Assembly: GCA_040954595.2 (NCBI GenBank)
Contig: CM082581.2
Coordinates: 9,982,001 to 10,046,000 of the forward strand
DNA from: Balanoglossus misakiensis
Lineage: Eukaryota > Hemichordata
DNA: 64,000 nt
Direction: 5' to 3'
Within the stretch, counting starts at the first letter, position 1. Every line of letters begins with the position of its first letter. A program made the position numbers and the translations under genes. Positions 1 through 15,467 of this stretch are shown here, one piece after another. The notes below the pieces were generated by a model that was given only the letters and a program-made list of their open reading frames with translations, searched no databases and had not been told where the DNA came from.

Positions 1-904
1 TTACTTACTGTTGTCTGCCAAAGCCAACGGTAATGTTTCTCTTTTCAGTGTTCCACATGGAAATAACAGTGGTTTTGATTTTGGTTTTATCTCTGCCAAG
101 AAAATCAAAACACAAAATAAATTTTACTGGTGTTTATACTGTTATTCATAATGCATTGGTCACTCCGTGTGTTAGGCTGGAACCAAAACAGCCTTCTTCA
201 TTTTGCGTGTTCACTTTATGTTCTCATTTACAGATAATATTTCGGTAACTGGACTGTTGCCTGGTCAGGCAATAGTTATCCTGTCAGGTAATAGTTCAGA
301 AACTGTGAACCGATAATGTACTTTTTGTCATATCATCCCACAAATGACCCCATGTGATCATGATTCAACCAATAATAGCTCCCAGCGCAGACGAGGTGAT
401 GTGTCATGTACAACATGGCAATTTTTTTTATACGTGAAACGATAAAATGGAAAAAAATCAAACATCTTTCTTAATGTGTGATGTATTTTAAGAAGTACCT
501 TCACCTGATGATAATAAACTTTGAACTACTACTATCAACTGTTTTCATTTCAGTAAACCGAATATTGTATTTATTAGTATAAAGATAATTATGGCATTTG
601 TTGGCATGCAGATCAATTTTACATTTCCGCTGGGTCAAGACCAACTCGGGAAGACATGAAAATACACACGCATTCAGTGAAAATTGAACTTATACAGTGA
701 TCTAGTAACTTGTGGAAGCATGTAAATTTAACTTCTGAAGCAGTAGGTACACAAATATCATACCACTTCTCAGACAGCTGCTGAAAATAGCAGAAATCAG
801 GAGAAAGTTGCAGTGTTTATACTTCTCAGGCCTGACTTTCTGAGTATATGTAACTGTGGCATGGAAACTCAAATATTTCAGTGTGAAATGCTGAAAAGTC
901 TAAC
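1..904. other. intronic sequence of UROS, no exon seen
   Basis: No coding exon can be supported here on either strand. UROS reads leftward and its last exon in the window ends with a donor at 904/903, so this is presumably the start of the next UROS intron. A 71-codon open frame at 33-248 on the plus strand shows no family resemblance. Nothing else is recognised. Confidence 0.5.
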
Positions 905-3900
905 CTTGGCAGATCAATTTAGCTAAGACTTCTGCTGTCCCTGTGTCCTGTCCCCGGCACGTGTACCCAAACTTGCTGGCAGCTGAACTGGTGGCCGTGC
1001 CAACCACGTACGCTGGAACTTCCAACCACATCTGTACCAGGTCATGCTGGAATTCTTAAAAGGGTTATAATACAGAAGATGTTATAAGCTAATCTGATAC
1101 ACAGGAATACATACAACACTTCATACACAAATTTGTCCATGTAATAAAAGCAAAGGCAATGAAACTTGATTATTTCATGGATCAAACTTTGCAGAATTAA
1201 TGCTTACTTACTTTCTTCTGCATTTTGCTTGAGACAGCTATCTACAGCTTCCACTGCACGCTGACTTGTAAAGACAAAACCAGCATATTGATCAGGGTGA
1301 CTCAGCTCATGGTACAATTCATCCAGTCCAAAGAATTCAAAACTCAACACTGGAATGGAGTCCGGCTCTATACCACTCTCTGAAAACAACTGAAAGTTAT
1401 CACACAAAAACTTGTCATCACAAAGAAAATATTATCAGTAATATATGAAATTTTAAACAATAAATGCAATTGTAATCATGCATCTGATTTTGAATTGAGT
1501 GACAATACCAAACTAAGTGAAAGTCTTCCAGGTTTGGTTGAAAAACTGACATGTACATGTATTAATATTTTAATTCTTGTCTCTTTCTCTCATATCTACA
1601 GTTTTCTTTTCTCTCTCTCTCTCTCTTCCTATGAAATAACAAGGTGTCTGACATCAATAACTTTATTATACATGAAGTATCTTATTTTGACCAGTGCAAA
1701 TATCTCATTAGATCAGGAATAGCATCTGTGGCTGGGGTCAGCAAAATACATTTCATATAATTGTCCTAAATTATGCGGCAGATGAAAATATTCGCTGGAG
1801 TCATCGGATACGACTATCAGCATACTTCTCATACGCTGGCACAAATCAAGCAATAAAATTCAACGCTGGACGTAGTGATCTTTCTCCGACATTGCGGACA
1901 TCGTGGACGTTATTGTCACCCAGCGGACTAGCTGTGGATCTGACAATTGCCTGACAAAGTGATTAAGGAAAATGGTATGTCACAGAAGTGATTTTCAACC
2001 TATGGGGGCATAACACATCGGTTTGGCTGCTGCAGGCAGTGCAGCCACTAATATGGACAAAGCATGCACCAATGATGTGTCATAATAAACACAGCGCATA
2101 CCAGAGATGATATGATACTGTTTACCCAACAGGTTGATTAAATTATGGTATTTATCATATCATATTCACAGCTCTCCAATGCATCTGAAAGGTAGCGAGC
2201 GGTTATCAACCCACATACTTTCAATTTTTAAGACACTTGATCGCTACGTGGTTAAGATCATAATTTTAACCACAAACCACACATTTCCTGATTTGATCCT
2301 GTAATTTTTCAAACATTATGGTTATAATTTGATTTACGTTCAAAAGTAAACCACAAGGATACGTGTACATTTCCCTAAAATTCCATACAAAAGTTTGACC
2401 TTCAAGCTCATTGGGACACCGAACAGAGACGAATTTTCTGTTAAACCATTGCCAGGACTTGCCAATTAAGGCAATGCCATGTTATATCCTATCAATTACT
2501 GACAGACATTCTAAGAGCTAATAAATCAGTAACTGAATTAATTTGGCCCAAATATTTTGTTGAAATTCAAGGCTAATGAAGAACAACAAAGTCATTTTCC
2601 TCACATTTTTCAACTACAGAATGTACTTGAACATGACAGGGTTACAACTAAAATAGTCGTTTTGCTAATATGAGATGAGGCAGTTTACTAAATCAAAGGA
2701 CGTCGATCTGTCAATCATTGTGTGTGACAGTTGAATGTGATTTCTGGTGATCTATTCTTCGTTAACCCTTTGAGGCTTTCAACCCCAGTTCCCTCTACTG
2801 AGCTCCAACTTTACCACGGAAAACAACGGATTTGGAACAAACCATGGTGGTGAAAGGGAGAGACAGTAGCTGAACTTTCATTTTATTTTCATTACGTTTC
2901 TTAGGTACATTGGTTACTTACAGTTTCAAACTGTATTTCAAACTTCATGGCAGGGAGTAAGAGCATATATGCATGGAATTGTGCATGATTCATCGTGGCC
3001 GTGTGACTTATACACATACGATTCGATGCGCGATAAAATTGTTCATATCTTTCAACAAGAAGTCAAGTTTCTACCTCACGTACACTTTGCAAATGAAAGG
3101 CTTCACAGAATATCATGTTATGAGGGAAAGAGATGTGTCTAGTTTTACCGCCTTTTTATTGAAAAAAAAGAGATGATCAGCTGAAAGATGCTGACTAACC
3201 TGAATTGCCTGGTGGTGACCGACTTGTGCCACATTACATTCTCTGAAGGAAAGGAATCTTTTACCTTGAATGACCTTATCCGAAATCTCCTTCGGATGAG
3301 TATGAGACAAACTATTACAGTTATTTACTACTCCAAGTATGCCAGGTTGCATGCGCAAGCATTCAAGGTATTTTAGGTCAGCGTATCCTTTTGCTTTTAA
3401 AAATAGTCCGCGCGATTTTATCGAGGCCAGTGCAAAACAATGATGGGTAAACATCATTTTGTCGTAGTCCAGCCTCAACTTCAGTACCTGTTGTCCAAAT
3501 CTAAAGAAGTGACGCTCCCCCAAATTGCACCAGCCCTCCCCCTTTTATACTTCTGTCCAGGCCCTGAATTACAGAAATTAAAGACACTAGCCTGGCGAAA
3601 GTGACCCATATTCCGAAATAGTTGAGATGTCTTGGCTTGTGGCCATGCAAATGCCAGAAGATGTCCATCTCCCTCAGAAAAGTTTTGGCGCAGATGCAAA
3701 CACGTCGTATATTCTTGGCGTAGTAGCCATGCTTCCTGACACCTGATCCAATGGGTTACAAATACAACTACATTCTGCTGGTGAAACAACATGCTTGTAT
3801 TTATTTCAGACCCTGTACGTATCAAAAAATACATCTCAGCTGGCAGAGTTTATTTCCAGATTCTGCCATCCCCTAACATAGAATACTCCACATCCAATAT

Positions 3901-5794
3901 CTTGCCTGATCAATTTCTCATATTTTTGTGTGTGTGTGAATTATGTCCTGCCAAATCAAAGTTGACATGAGAGCGTGAATTGGAATGTTGGAACATGTGC
4001 AGATGAAATTTTTCACAAGACTTTAGGAAGAGAGATGGCCTAAGTACATATTTGTTGGTTTAACTGTGATTGCTGCTAATTGCTGCATAGGCCAGACAGA
4101 CCTGGGGGTTAATACAACTATGTCCTTGGTTGGCACTGAATAGAGATTAAGACCAAGGCAAGAAGATGTTCTTCCTCAACATGATGCACAAGGGGGAATG
4201 ACCATACTGACATTCTCATCTCCAAATGAAATAAATAATATTTCTGTTTCAATTTTTAGCTTCTGAAATTTATCCCTCTTCCAGCTGATTTGATGATTTT
4301 CTACAGTTATAGCTATGATTTCACAGAGCTATATCAAATATCTGCTGCTTGTACAGCAGAAGATTATAAATAGTATTTTCTCTGATGTTGGCATGGTGAC
4401 TGCAGAGATGACGGTCTATTCTCACATACACTTGCCTTGTTCTTTTTATCCATAGTACAGATATTGAAACAGATGTGGAACACTTTGCAAAGTCTAATTA
4501 TCATTTCATGACTGCACTTTTATAATGTTGTATTTTTTCTAGTCCTTTAACCCTTTCACCACCATGGTTCACTGGTAAAGTTGGACGTCTAAAGAGAGAA
4601 CTGGGGGTGAAAGGATTAAACTTTTATGAAATGTATATTCATATAGCTGTATGGAAAAGCCTGGATATCTGAAGCCTAAGTCACTTCCTCCCTGTTTCAG
4701 GAATGTTTTGAAAATTCAGGAATTGTAATGTAAAACTACTGTACAGCGACCAAACAATGGGATGGAACCATTTACAGGTGCCGTTCTCTGTATAGTCCTG
4801 GGAAAACCAAAGACGTGATTTGAAAGAACGCGGGGGCAAAACAGGTGGTTGAAGTGAATTTTCACACACAGGGAGCATAATAGATTATGTCATGTACTCC
4901 TGAGCAGTGAAGCAGAAATGATTAACACATGTTGAAAGACTAAAGCCTGGTGTGGGTTCGGAACACACAAGAACATAAACAAAGCCATGTGCGCTGGGAT
5001 ACAGAACAACATGTGTGTAAAATGAGGTTTTTGTCTTTGCATGCTTTCTAACATCTTAACTGTTCAAAGATCATCAGGTTATTCACTCAACATAGTCCAG
5101 ATCAAAATTAAAACCGACATCATAATGATTTATAGCATAAAAGACTGCATCTATAGTGTTAATTAGATCTGACCCAAGTCAACTACTGCGTGTGTATTTA
5201 GTTGATAGAGGTGGCAGCCACCCAGGGGGTACACCCCTAGGCGTCCTCAGCGACCCCCTTGTCATTCACGACGCCTTATCATTACACTTGTAAATGCCCA
5301 CTGTGTTGATGCTGCAGTGGCGAAATTGACGCCAAAATAAAAAAGCCCATGGAAAACCCAATCAAGGCAACAACAACACATTCAGACCCTGGTCAGTTCA
5401 TTTTGCTCCATGCACTTTAACTAGGTCATAACATGTGACCTACAGGGACAATACAATGCACAAGTATCTTCAGTCACCGTATTTGTTGATCAACGGTGTC
5501 TGGCTGAGTTTCGTAGGATATTTTTGACAGCAACTTGAATCTGCACTAACCGACACATTGTTATTCAAAACTTATTGTTCATTATTATAAAATAAAGTCC
5601 ACAAATAAATTACCGTATTTTCTTAAACCAACATCCATTTTGAATGTAAATCAGTCATTTTCTTCTTCTTATATCACAGTTCACAATTCCAGCATGTATA
5701 CTACCTGTACATACATTCATGGCAGTATAATTACCTGGTGATATGGGTCTGGATCCCCTCCCTCTCGGGGAGCGCGAAGAAGTAGCACCTTTAT
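905..5794 (-). CDS. UROS: uroporphyrinogen-III synthase, partial (N-terminal half)
   Basis: This enzyme cyclises hydroxymethylbilane to uroporphyrinogen III, the fourth step of haem synthesis, in the cytosol. Three minus-strand exons join in frame: 5735-5794, 1212-1389 and 905-1054. The first reads KVLLLRAPREGGDPDPY, matching the family N-terminus. The second carries IPVLSFEFFGLDELYHEL and YAGFVFTSQRAVEAV, and the third AYVVGTATSSAASKFGY, ending TAEVLAKLICQG. These are typical HemD-fold motifs. The C-terminal half lies beyond the left edge. The start codon is not resolved: the KVLLL frame meets a TGA a few codons upstream without an ATG, so an earlier exon probably supplies it. A good donor at 6630/6629 on this strand could end a 5' exon close to the BCCIP start. 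A 4.3-kb intron (1390-5734) separates the first two exons. Family identity is firm; the start is not. Confidence 0.88.
2762..2858. repeat. second copy of the TTAA-type short repeat
   Basis: Begins TTAACCCTTTGAGGCTTTC and ends CCATGGTGGTGAAAGGG. Read in reverse it shares CCCTTTCACCACCATGG, GGTAAAGTTGGA and GGGAACTGGGG with the 73-bp copy at 4547-4619, and has about 20 extra internal bases. It is a member of the same dispersed family. Confidence 0.55.
4547..4619. repeat. short TTAA-ended inverted-terminal repeat element (MITE-like)
   Basis: The ends are TTAACCCTTTCACC and GGTGAAAGGATTAA, an inverted pair of 14 bp with one mismatch, bounded by TTAA. The interior reads TGGTAAAGTTGGA then AGAACTGGGGGTGAAAGG. 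A longer related copy lies in opposite orientation at 2762-2858 and a fragment near 40818-40855. The structure suggests a small non-autonomous element inserting at TTAA. No transposase is present in the window. Confidence 0.6.
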
Positions 5795-6004
5795 CTTGAT
5801 ACTTTTGTATCATGCACAACTACTGAAAGACAATAAGTACTTTTTGAATATTTTTGTTTATGTGATATTCATGATTGATATTAAAATGTGTGTTTTTGTG
5901 CATGAGTGTGCATCAGTATGCTTGAAAGAGTTAAAAAATATAACTTTCACAAACTGAAGTGAAGACACATCTTACTGGGAATGACTTTAAATTTCATGTA
6001 AAAT

Positions 6005-6019
6005 GGGGGGGGGGGGGGG
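6005..6019. repeat. poly-G run
   Basis: An uninterrupted G tract of about 15 bases in the UROS/BCCIP upstream region. It is a simple repeat and a likely sequencing or assembly weak point. Confidence 0.8.
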
Positions 6020-6619
6020 TGGTGTTGAAATTCTGCATATGATAGCTGCTTGAAGATCAATAGAGTTGGGAATTTGCATACACCATATTTATTCTGTCCC
6101 AGAATTTTCCAAGAAAGATTCCTCAATGCTTCATAAATATTGTCCATATTGATAACTTGACATATAGTCTAATACTGATAAATGCATTATACACATACAC
6201 CTGCAAGTGTATCTGAATTGGTAGGAAGTATTAAATGCACTATATGATAGCAATGTTTGCCGAAGATTCTTTTGACATTTGTTTAGATTAGATTTTGTAA
6301 CAGGTGCTTCCTCATCATAAAAGACAATGTGTTTCTGATATAGTAATACGAGTTTCCTCTTTGCCCTGCTGTCTGAACTGACAGGATGTAAGACATGATG
6401 AATTTTTATTAACCTTTTCTCTCTACCATATTTTATGCTAAAATCTTAAAGTGTACATCATTTACATGTAATTATCACTGCATATTTCATCGCAAAAACA
6501 CAAAAGATCGCCACCGCCGCCTCCCCTCCCCCATATTACAATGGTTCATTCCATATTCTAGTTCCTTATACATGCTGGAACAATACAAGCGACACAGAAA
6601 TGGGTCTAAGCATTCTTAA

Positions 6620-6730
6620 ATGAGTTTACCTGGAATAGTTTCTCTCCACTAAAGTGAAACGTGAATATTGTTTTTCTGTTCTTGCTTGACCCGGAAGTAA
6701 TACATATATTTGTCAAAGGTCAAACTGAAA
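6620..6730. promoter_or_regulatory. probable bidirectional promoter, UROS / BCCIP
   Basis: The BCCIP start codon is at 6731 on the plus strand. On the minus strand a strong donor (CAG followed by GTAAAC) at 6630/6629 could end the untranslated first exon of UROS, placing both transcription starts within roughly 100 bp. An ETS-like core (CCGGAAGT) lies at about 6691-6698, typical of housekeeping promoters. The arrangement is inferred; no transcript evidence is available. Confidence 0.45.
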
Positions 6731-8756
6731 ATGGCTTCGCACGGCAAGAAACGGCGAACGGTACAGCATCATGCTGGTGATGCGCCTGAAGAGATTGATG
6801 CAGACGGAACGGAGGAGCAGTATGGTTCTGATGAAGAAATGGATTCCGACGAAAACAGTTCTGACATGGAAGTGAACGAGGTACTATGATTAACTACCCA
6901 ACCCAAGCAAAAAACACGGTGACCCACGTGTTTCAGAATCTGACATTGCACAACTTCACTTCAAGCATTGGTACTAGTATTTGGGATCATTCATCGAGAA
7001 TGCTTTAATTTATTTGTGGTGGTGTATTCTACATAGTGTGCTGTACACTTGCAATAACTTTATGGCCATAGACAAATCTGCAGATTGGTCTGTTTGTGTT
7101 TATTTAATAGAGATGCATCACTGCATGCAGTATACGCGAACGTAGGCCTCCATCAATTCCCCAGTTTGACCACTGAGGGCGGTACAACAAAATCCCCAGC
7201 AGAACTTTAATTTTTCTCTTATATCACGGATTTCAGGAAGTTCAAGTTGAATTTGAAGCCTTACCACCAGTAGACACAGACTTCCATGGCATTAAGAGGC
7301 TCCTACAACAGGTATAATTCTGCTTGAACTTTTAACAATCCCAATAGAAGCAAGTTGCCTTTTCTTTATTTCTAGTTTGGGCGTCAAAAGTACATAAGTC
7401 ATTACTGAGCTGTACCACACTGACTGGTTTTTATTTATTAACAACTTTTTTTCGTGTTCCTTTGTCAGCTGTTTCTAAAGTCAAAGATCAATCTGTCTGA
7501 GTTGACAGAACTCATCATTTCACAGAATTACGTAGGCAGTGTCATCAAGGTAAGAGCTAGAGTAAGAAGTATTATTCAACTTGGCAATTTATGTGAATTT
7601 CAGTCTTTGTCATATCCACTGAAGATGAGACTGATAGTGATAATAAATCCCCCCAAAAAATATTTTTTTTACAGCAAAGTGCAAATGATCTCATTGCCAA
7701 TAGTGACTCAGATGATGAAGACAGTGATGATGATATATTTGGATTTTCCACAATCATAAACATGATAGAAAAAAAGGTAATTACATGGACTTTTCTGCCA
7801 TTTCTCAGGTTATCGATATTTTCCAAGGCATTTCAGACATCTCAATAGTAACACCGTCCGTAATGAGGCTGATATTCCTACTAAATATATACTTCTCAAA
7901 TCAGGAATTAAAGAGCCGTAATTATATTTGTCTCACAGGACATCAATTGCATCAAACAAATTAACACCATGCTTGTGGGGCAGTGTAGTAAATGTTGTCA
8001 AGACAGTGAAGTCGACCGATTACAGAAGATACTTAGTGATGAGACCAGACCAGTTGGACTTCTTTTAAATGACAGATTCGTCAATGTGCCACCGCAGATT
8101 GCATTGCCCCAGCACCAAAGTTTACAGTAAGTATTTAGACTTTCAATGTCATTTCAATTCTGATTTAAGTAGTACCGAGAGACTCATGCAGTTTCATCTC
8201 TGCATCCATTCTGAATGTGCAAATACATGTCATTTATCCTTTCAGAAAAGACATAAAAGATGCTGTACGGAAAGGCATGAAATACTCCTTTGAATACTTC
8301 TTACTTATCGGCAAAAGTTTCAAAGTGGCCACGGACGAGAGTGAGCCGGGTCAAGGGTCAAAGAAACAAGGAAAGAAAAAGAAGAGTGGAGGAAGCAGTG
8401 ATGATTTACAGTTCTCAAATCCAGAAGACGAATTTTTCTACAAGGTATGTGACTCAAACTTGGTTGTTCATGGAAAATTTGAAGGCAATGACCATTGGCC
8501 AAGTTCTCCATCCCAATGAAGATGAAACTGATTGCATACACAAAATGTTTTTGACAAAGTCCATGCTTTTTTCCATCTCTTTCAGGAATCCGAGGTATCT
8601 TTTAGTTATCCTGTGACGAGCGACAGCGATTCAGTTCTGGCTGGCACGTGGTCATTCAGTGACACTGCTATGAAAACTTTTAGAACTGTCATGGTCATAC
8701 CAAAGGCTAAATTTTACACTGTTCTCACGAGGCTTGAAGAAGAACTTGCCATGTAA
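6731..8756 (+). CDS. BCCIP: BCCIP, BRCA2- and CDKN1A-interacting protein homologue
   Basis: BCCIP is a nuclear BCP1-family protein tied to BRCA2, p21 and large ribosomal subunit maturation. Seven exons join in frame: 6731-6880, 7237-7311, 7469-7549, 7675-7776, 7939-8126, 8246-8444 and 8586-8756, giving 321 residues, close to the roughly 314-322 of vertebrate proteins. The N-terminus (residues 13-50) is very acidic and Ser-rich. FHGIKRLLQQLF, IDLSEL-like ISQNYVGSVIK, FINMIEKK-like segments and RPVGLLLNDRFVNVPPQ are family blocks. A Lys-rich patch, GSKKQGKKKKSGG, sits near residues 236-248. The ending FRTVMVIPKAKFYTVLTRLEEEL is characteristic. The first ATG (aaaATGG) is the only one ahead of the acidic region. 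Its neighbours UROS (head to head) and DHX15 (tail to tail) mirror the vertebrate UROS-BCCIP-DHX32 order. Confidence 0.93.
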
Positions 8757-9694
8757 ATGCAGACAGTCCCAGTAGGCTGTATCTTTGATTGATTTTGATT
8801 ATTTTAACATGAAGATCATTCGTGTTGTTTTTCTACACCAGAGATTTGTCCATAAAATATGAGTGTTCAAATAAAACAAAGTGTTTGGGTACATCCCAAA
8901 AACATGGCTGCCAAAGTTTCATTGGAAATCTTAATAAAACAACATTCTTATGAAAAACAGAACATTCACACAATAGAATCAATAACTCAGTAACATCCTG
9001 AAAAAAAGCTTGTTTTATTTGTAGTATTCTTCAAGGGTAAATAAAAGACAGTGGGGAAACAGGCTGTTTGAAGCTGCTGGCAGCCTTGTGCGATAAATTT
9101 TCCTTTCCAGTAAACTACTGGTGATGCTTGTACTTGTACTAGCAGCATTGAAATAATCATAAAGGCCAATAGTCAGAACCCCTTATATGCAATTGACTCA
9201 CAATTCCATTCTCTCATATTTGGTATACACACAGAATGGTCTAACTTTTGAGAATGGAGGACAAAGTGGGAAACTACAAGCTACCACAAGCAGTCAGTAA
9301 ATTTCTCACATTCTCGAATGACATGAGCTAGCTGAACCAAAAGTTGGTTGTACTAGGACAGCTGGTTCAAAAAGGTTTCATGATGAAAAAGACATCCATA
9401 CTTTAAGCACAAATAATTTACACTGTCACAAGCTAGCTACAAGACTTTGGTTTTGGGGTTCAGGGATACTGAAACATTATTTCAAGTAACATTACAGTGT
9501 CAAAATGTTGATAACTACTGTTCTAACACATGGGTTACCAAACAACCAAAACAGTTACTGTCCAGTACAGGAACCTTTCACAGATACAAGCTCAAAACAA
9601 AGCGTTCTGTATGTGTTATTAAGGTAATGAAGAAGTGGGGTTTTCAAAAATGCCCCACTGCATATTTATTATTTATGGTGTGTCCAAAAAAGTT
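8757..9694. other. convergent 3' region of BCCIP and DHX15
   Basis: This gap between two tail-to-tail genes holds their 3' UTRs. A plus-strand AATAAA at 8870-8875 suits BCCIP. A minus-strand AATAAA, read as TTTATT at 9014-9019, is a candidate for DHX15. No further gene is seen. Confidence 0.6.
8870..8875 (+). terminator. polyadenylation signal, BCCIP
   Basis: Canonical AATAAA about 115 bases after the BCCIP stop codon. Assignment rests on position only. Confidence 0.55.
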
Positions 9695-14812
<5,118 letters not shown>

Positions 14813-15159
14813 CTTTCTGCACCTCGCTACCTCGCTGATGATGGCGGAACTTGTATGCCTTCTTCGATTTCTACCGGGTACCCCGTACGCCCCCAACCAC
14901 TTCGAGTTGCTGCCGAAAGCATTTCCGGGTAAATACAAATCCTTTCAGATTTATTCTTTGTTCCAAAACCTATCATTTAGAACAGAGATTTCGTAGAAAA
15001 ACATACAATAGTATGTGTTTGATAACGTCAATGATAGAAATGGGCAAAAAAAATCCAAAATCTCTCTTTAGTTTTCCCAAGCAAGTTTCATTGCCTGATG
15101 GGTAAAAATCATAGTGTAGGGGACAGGGTAAACATTTGTCGAAAGCCCCGGATGAACAC
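14813..15159. promoter_or_regulatory. bidirectional promoter between DHX15 and DDX56
   Basis: Only 347 bp separate the start codons of two divergently transcribed RNA helicase genes, so both promoters and 5' UTRs must fit here. The half next to DHX15 is comparatively GC-rich. A three-codon upstream frame (ATG at 15152) precedes the DDX56 start. No TATA box is obvious. Shared regulation is an inference. Confidence 0.55.
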
Positions 15160-15436
15160 ATGAGGACCGAGAAAATGGCGGAACAGGAAGTGGAATCGCA
15201 TGTGGAGTTTCATGAAATGGGTCTTGATGATCGTTTACTGAAGGTTTGTGTTAGTTCATCGACAGTTAATGTGATTAATACGACTATATTCAAATTATGA
15301 TTATTGGCAGTGTAAATCTTAGTGTGTGTACTCCCCTCCATGATTGTATACATATGTATCCCCTTATGTATGCACGTGTATGTCACTATATGTGTGTGTA
15401 CACGTGTGTACACATGCATTAAAGTATGTATGTATC

Positions 15437-15467
<31 letters not shown>

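Larger units (their letters stand above)
1390..5734. other. large UROS intron with dispersed repeats
   Basis: This 4.3-kb intron contains two copies of a short TTAA-flanked repeat (2762-2858 and 4547-4619), a short CT run near 1613-1626 and AT-rich filler. Minus-strand open frames at 3113-3523 (136 codons) and 3481-3834 (117 codons) overlap end to end but match no family I recognise and lack splice support. I see no convincing nested gene. Confidence 0.5.

Noticed and set aside
3113-3834. Overlapping 136- and 117-codon minus-strand frames
   Set aside because: No recognisable family, overlap in different frames, and both sit in the large UROS intron without splice support. They could be an eroded repeat, but nothing shows it.
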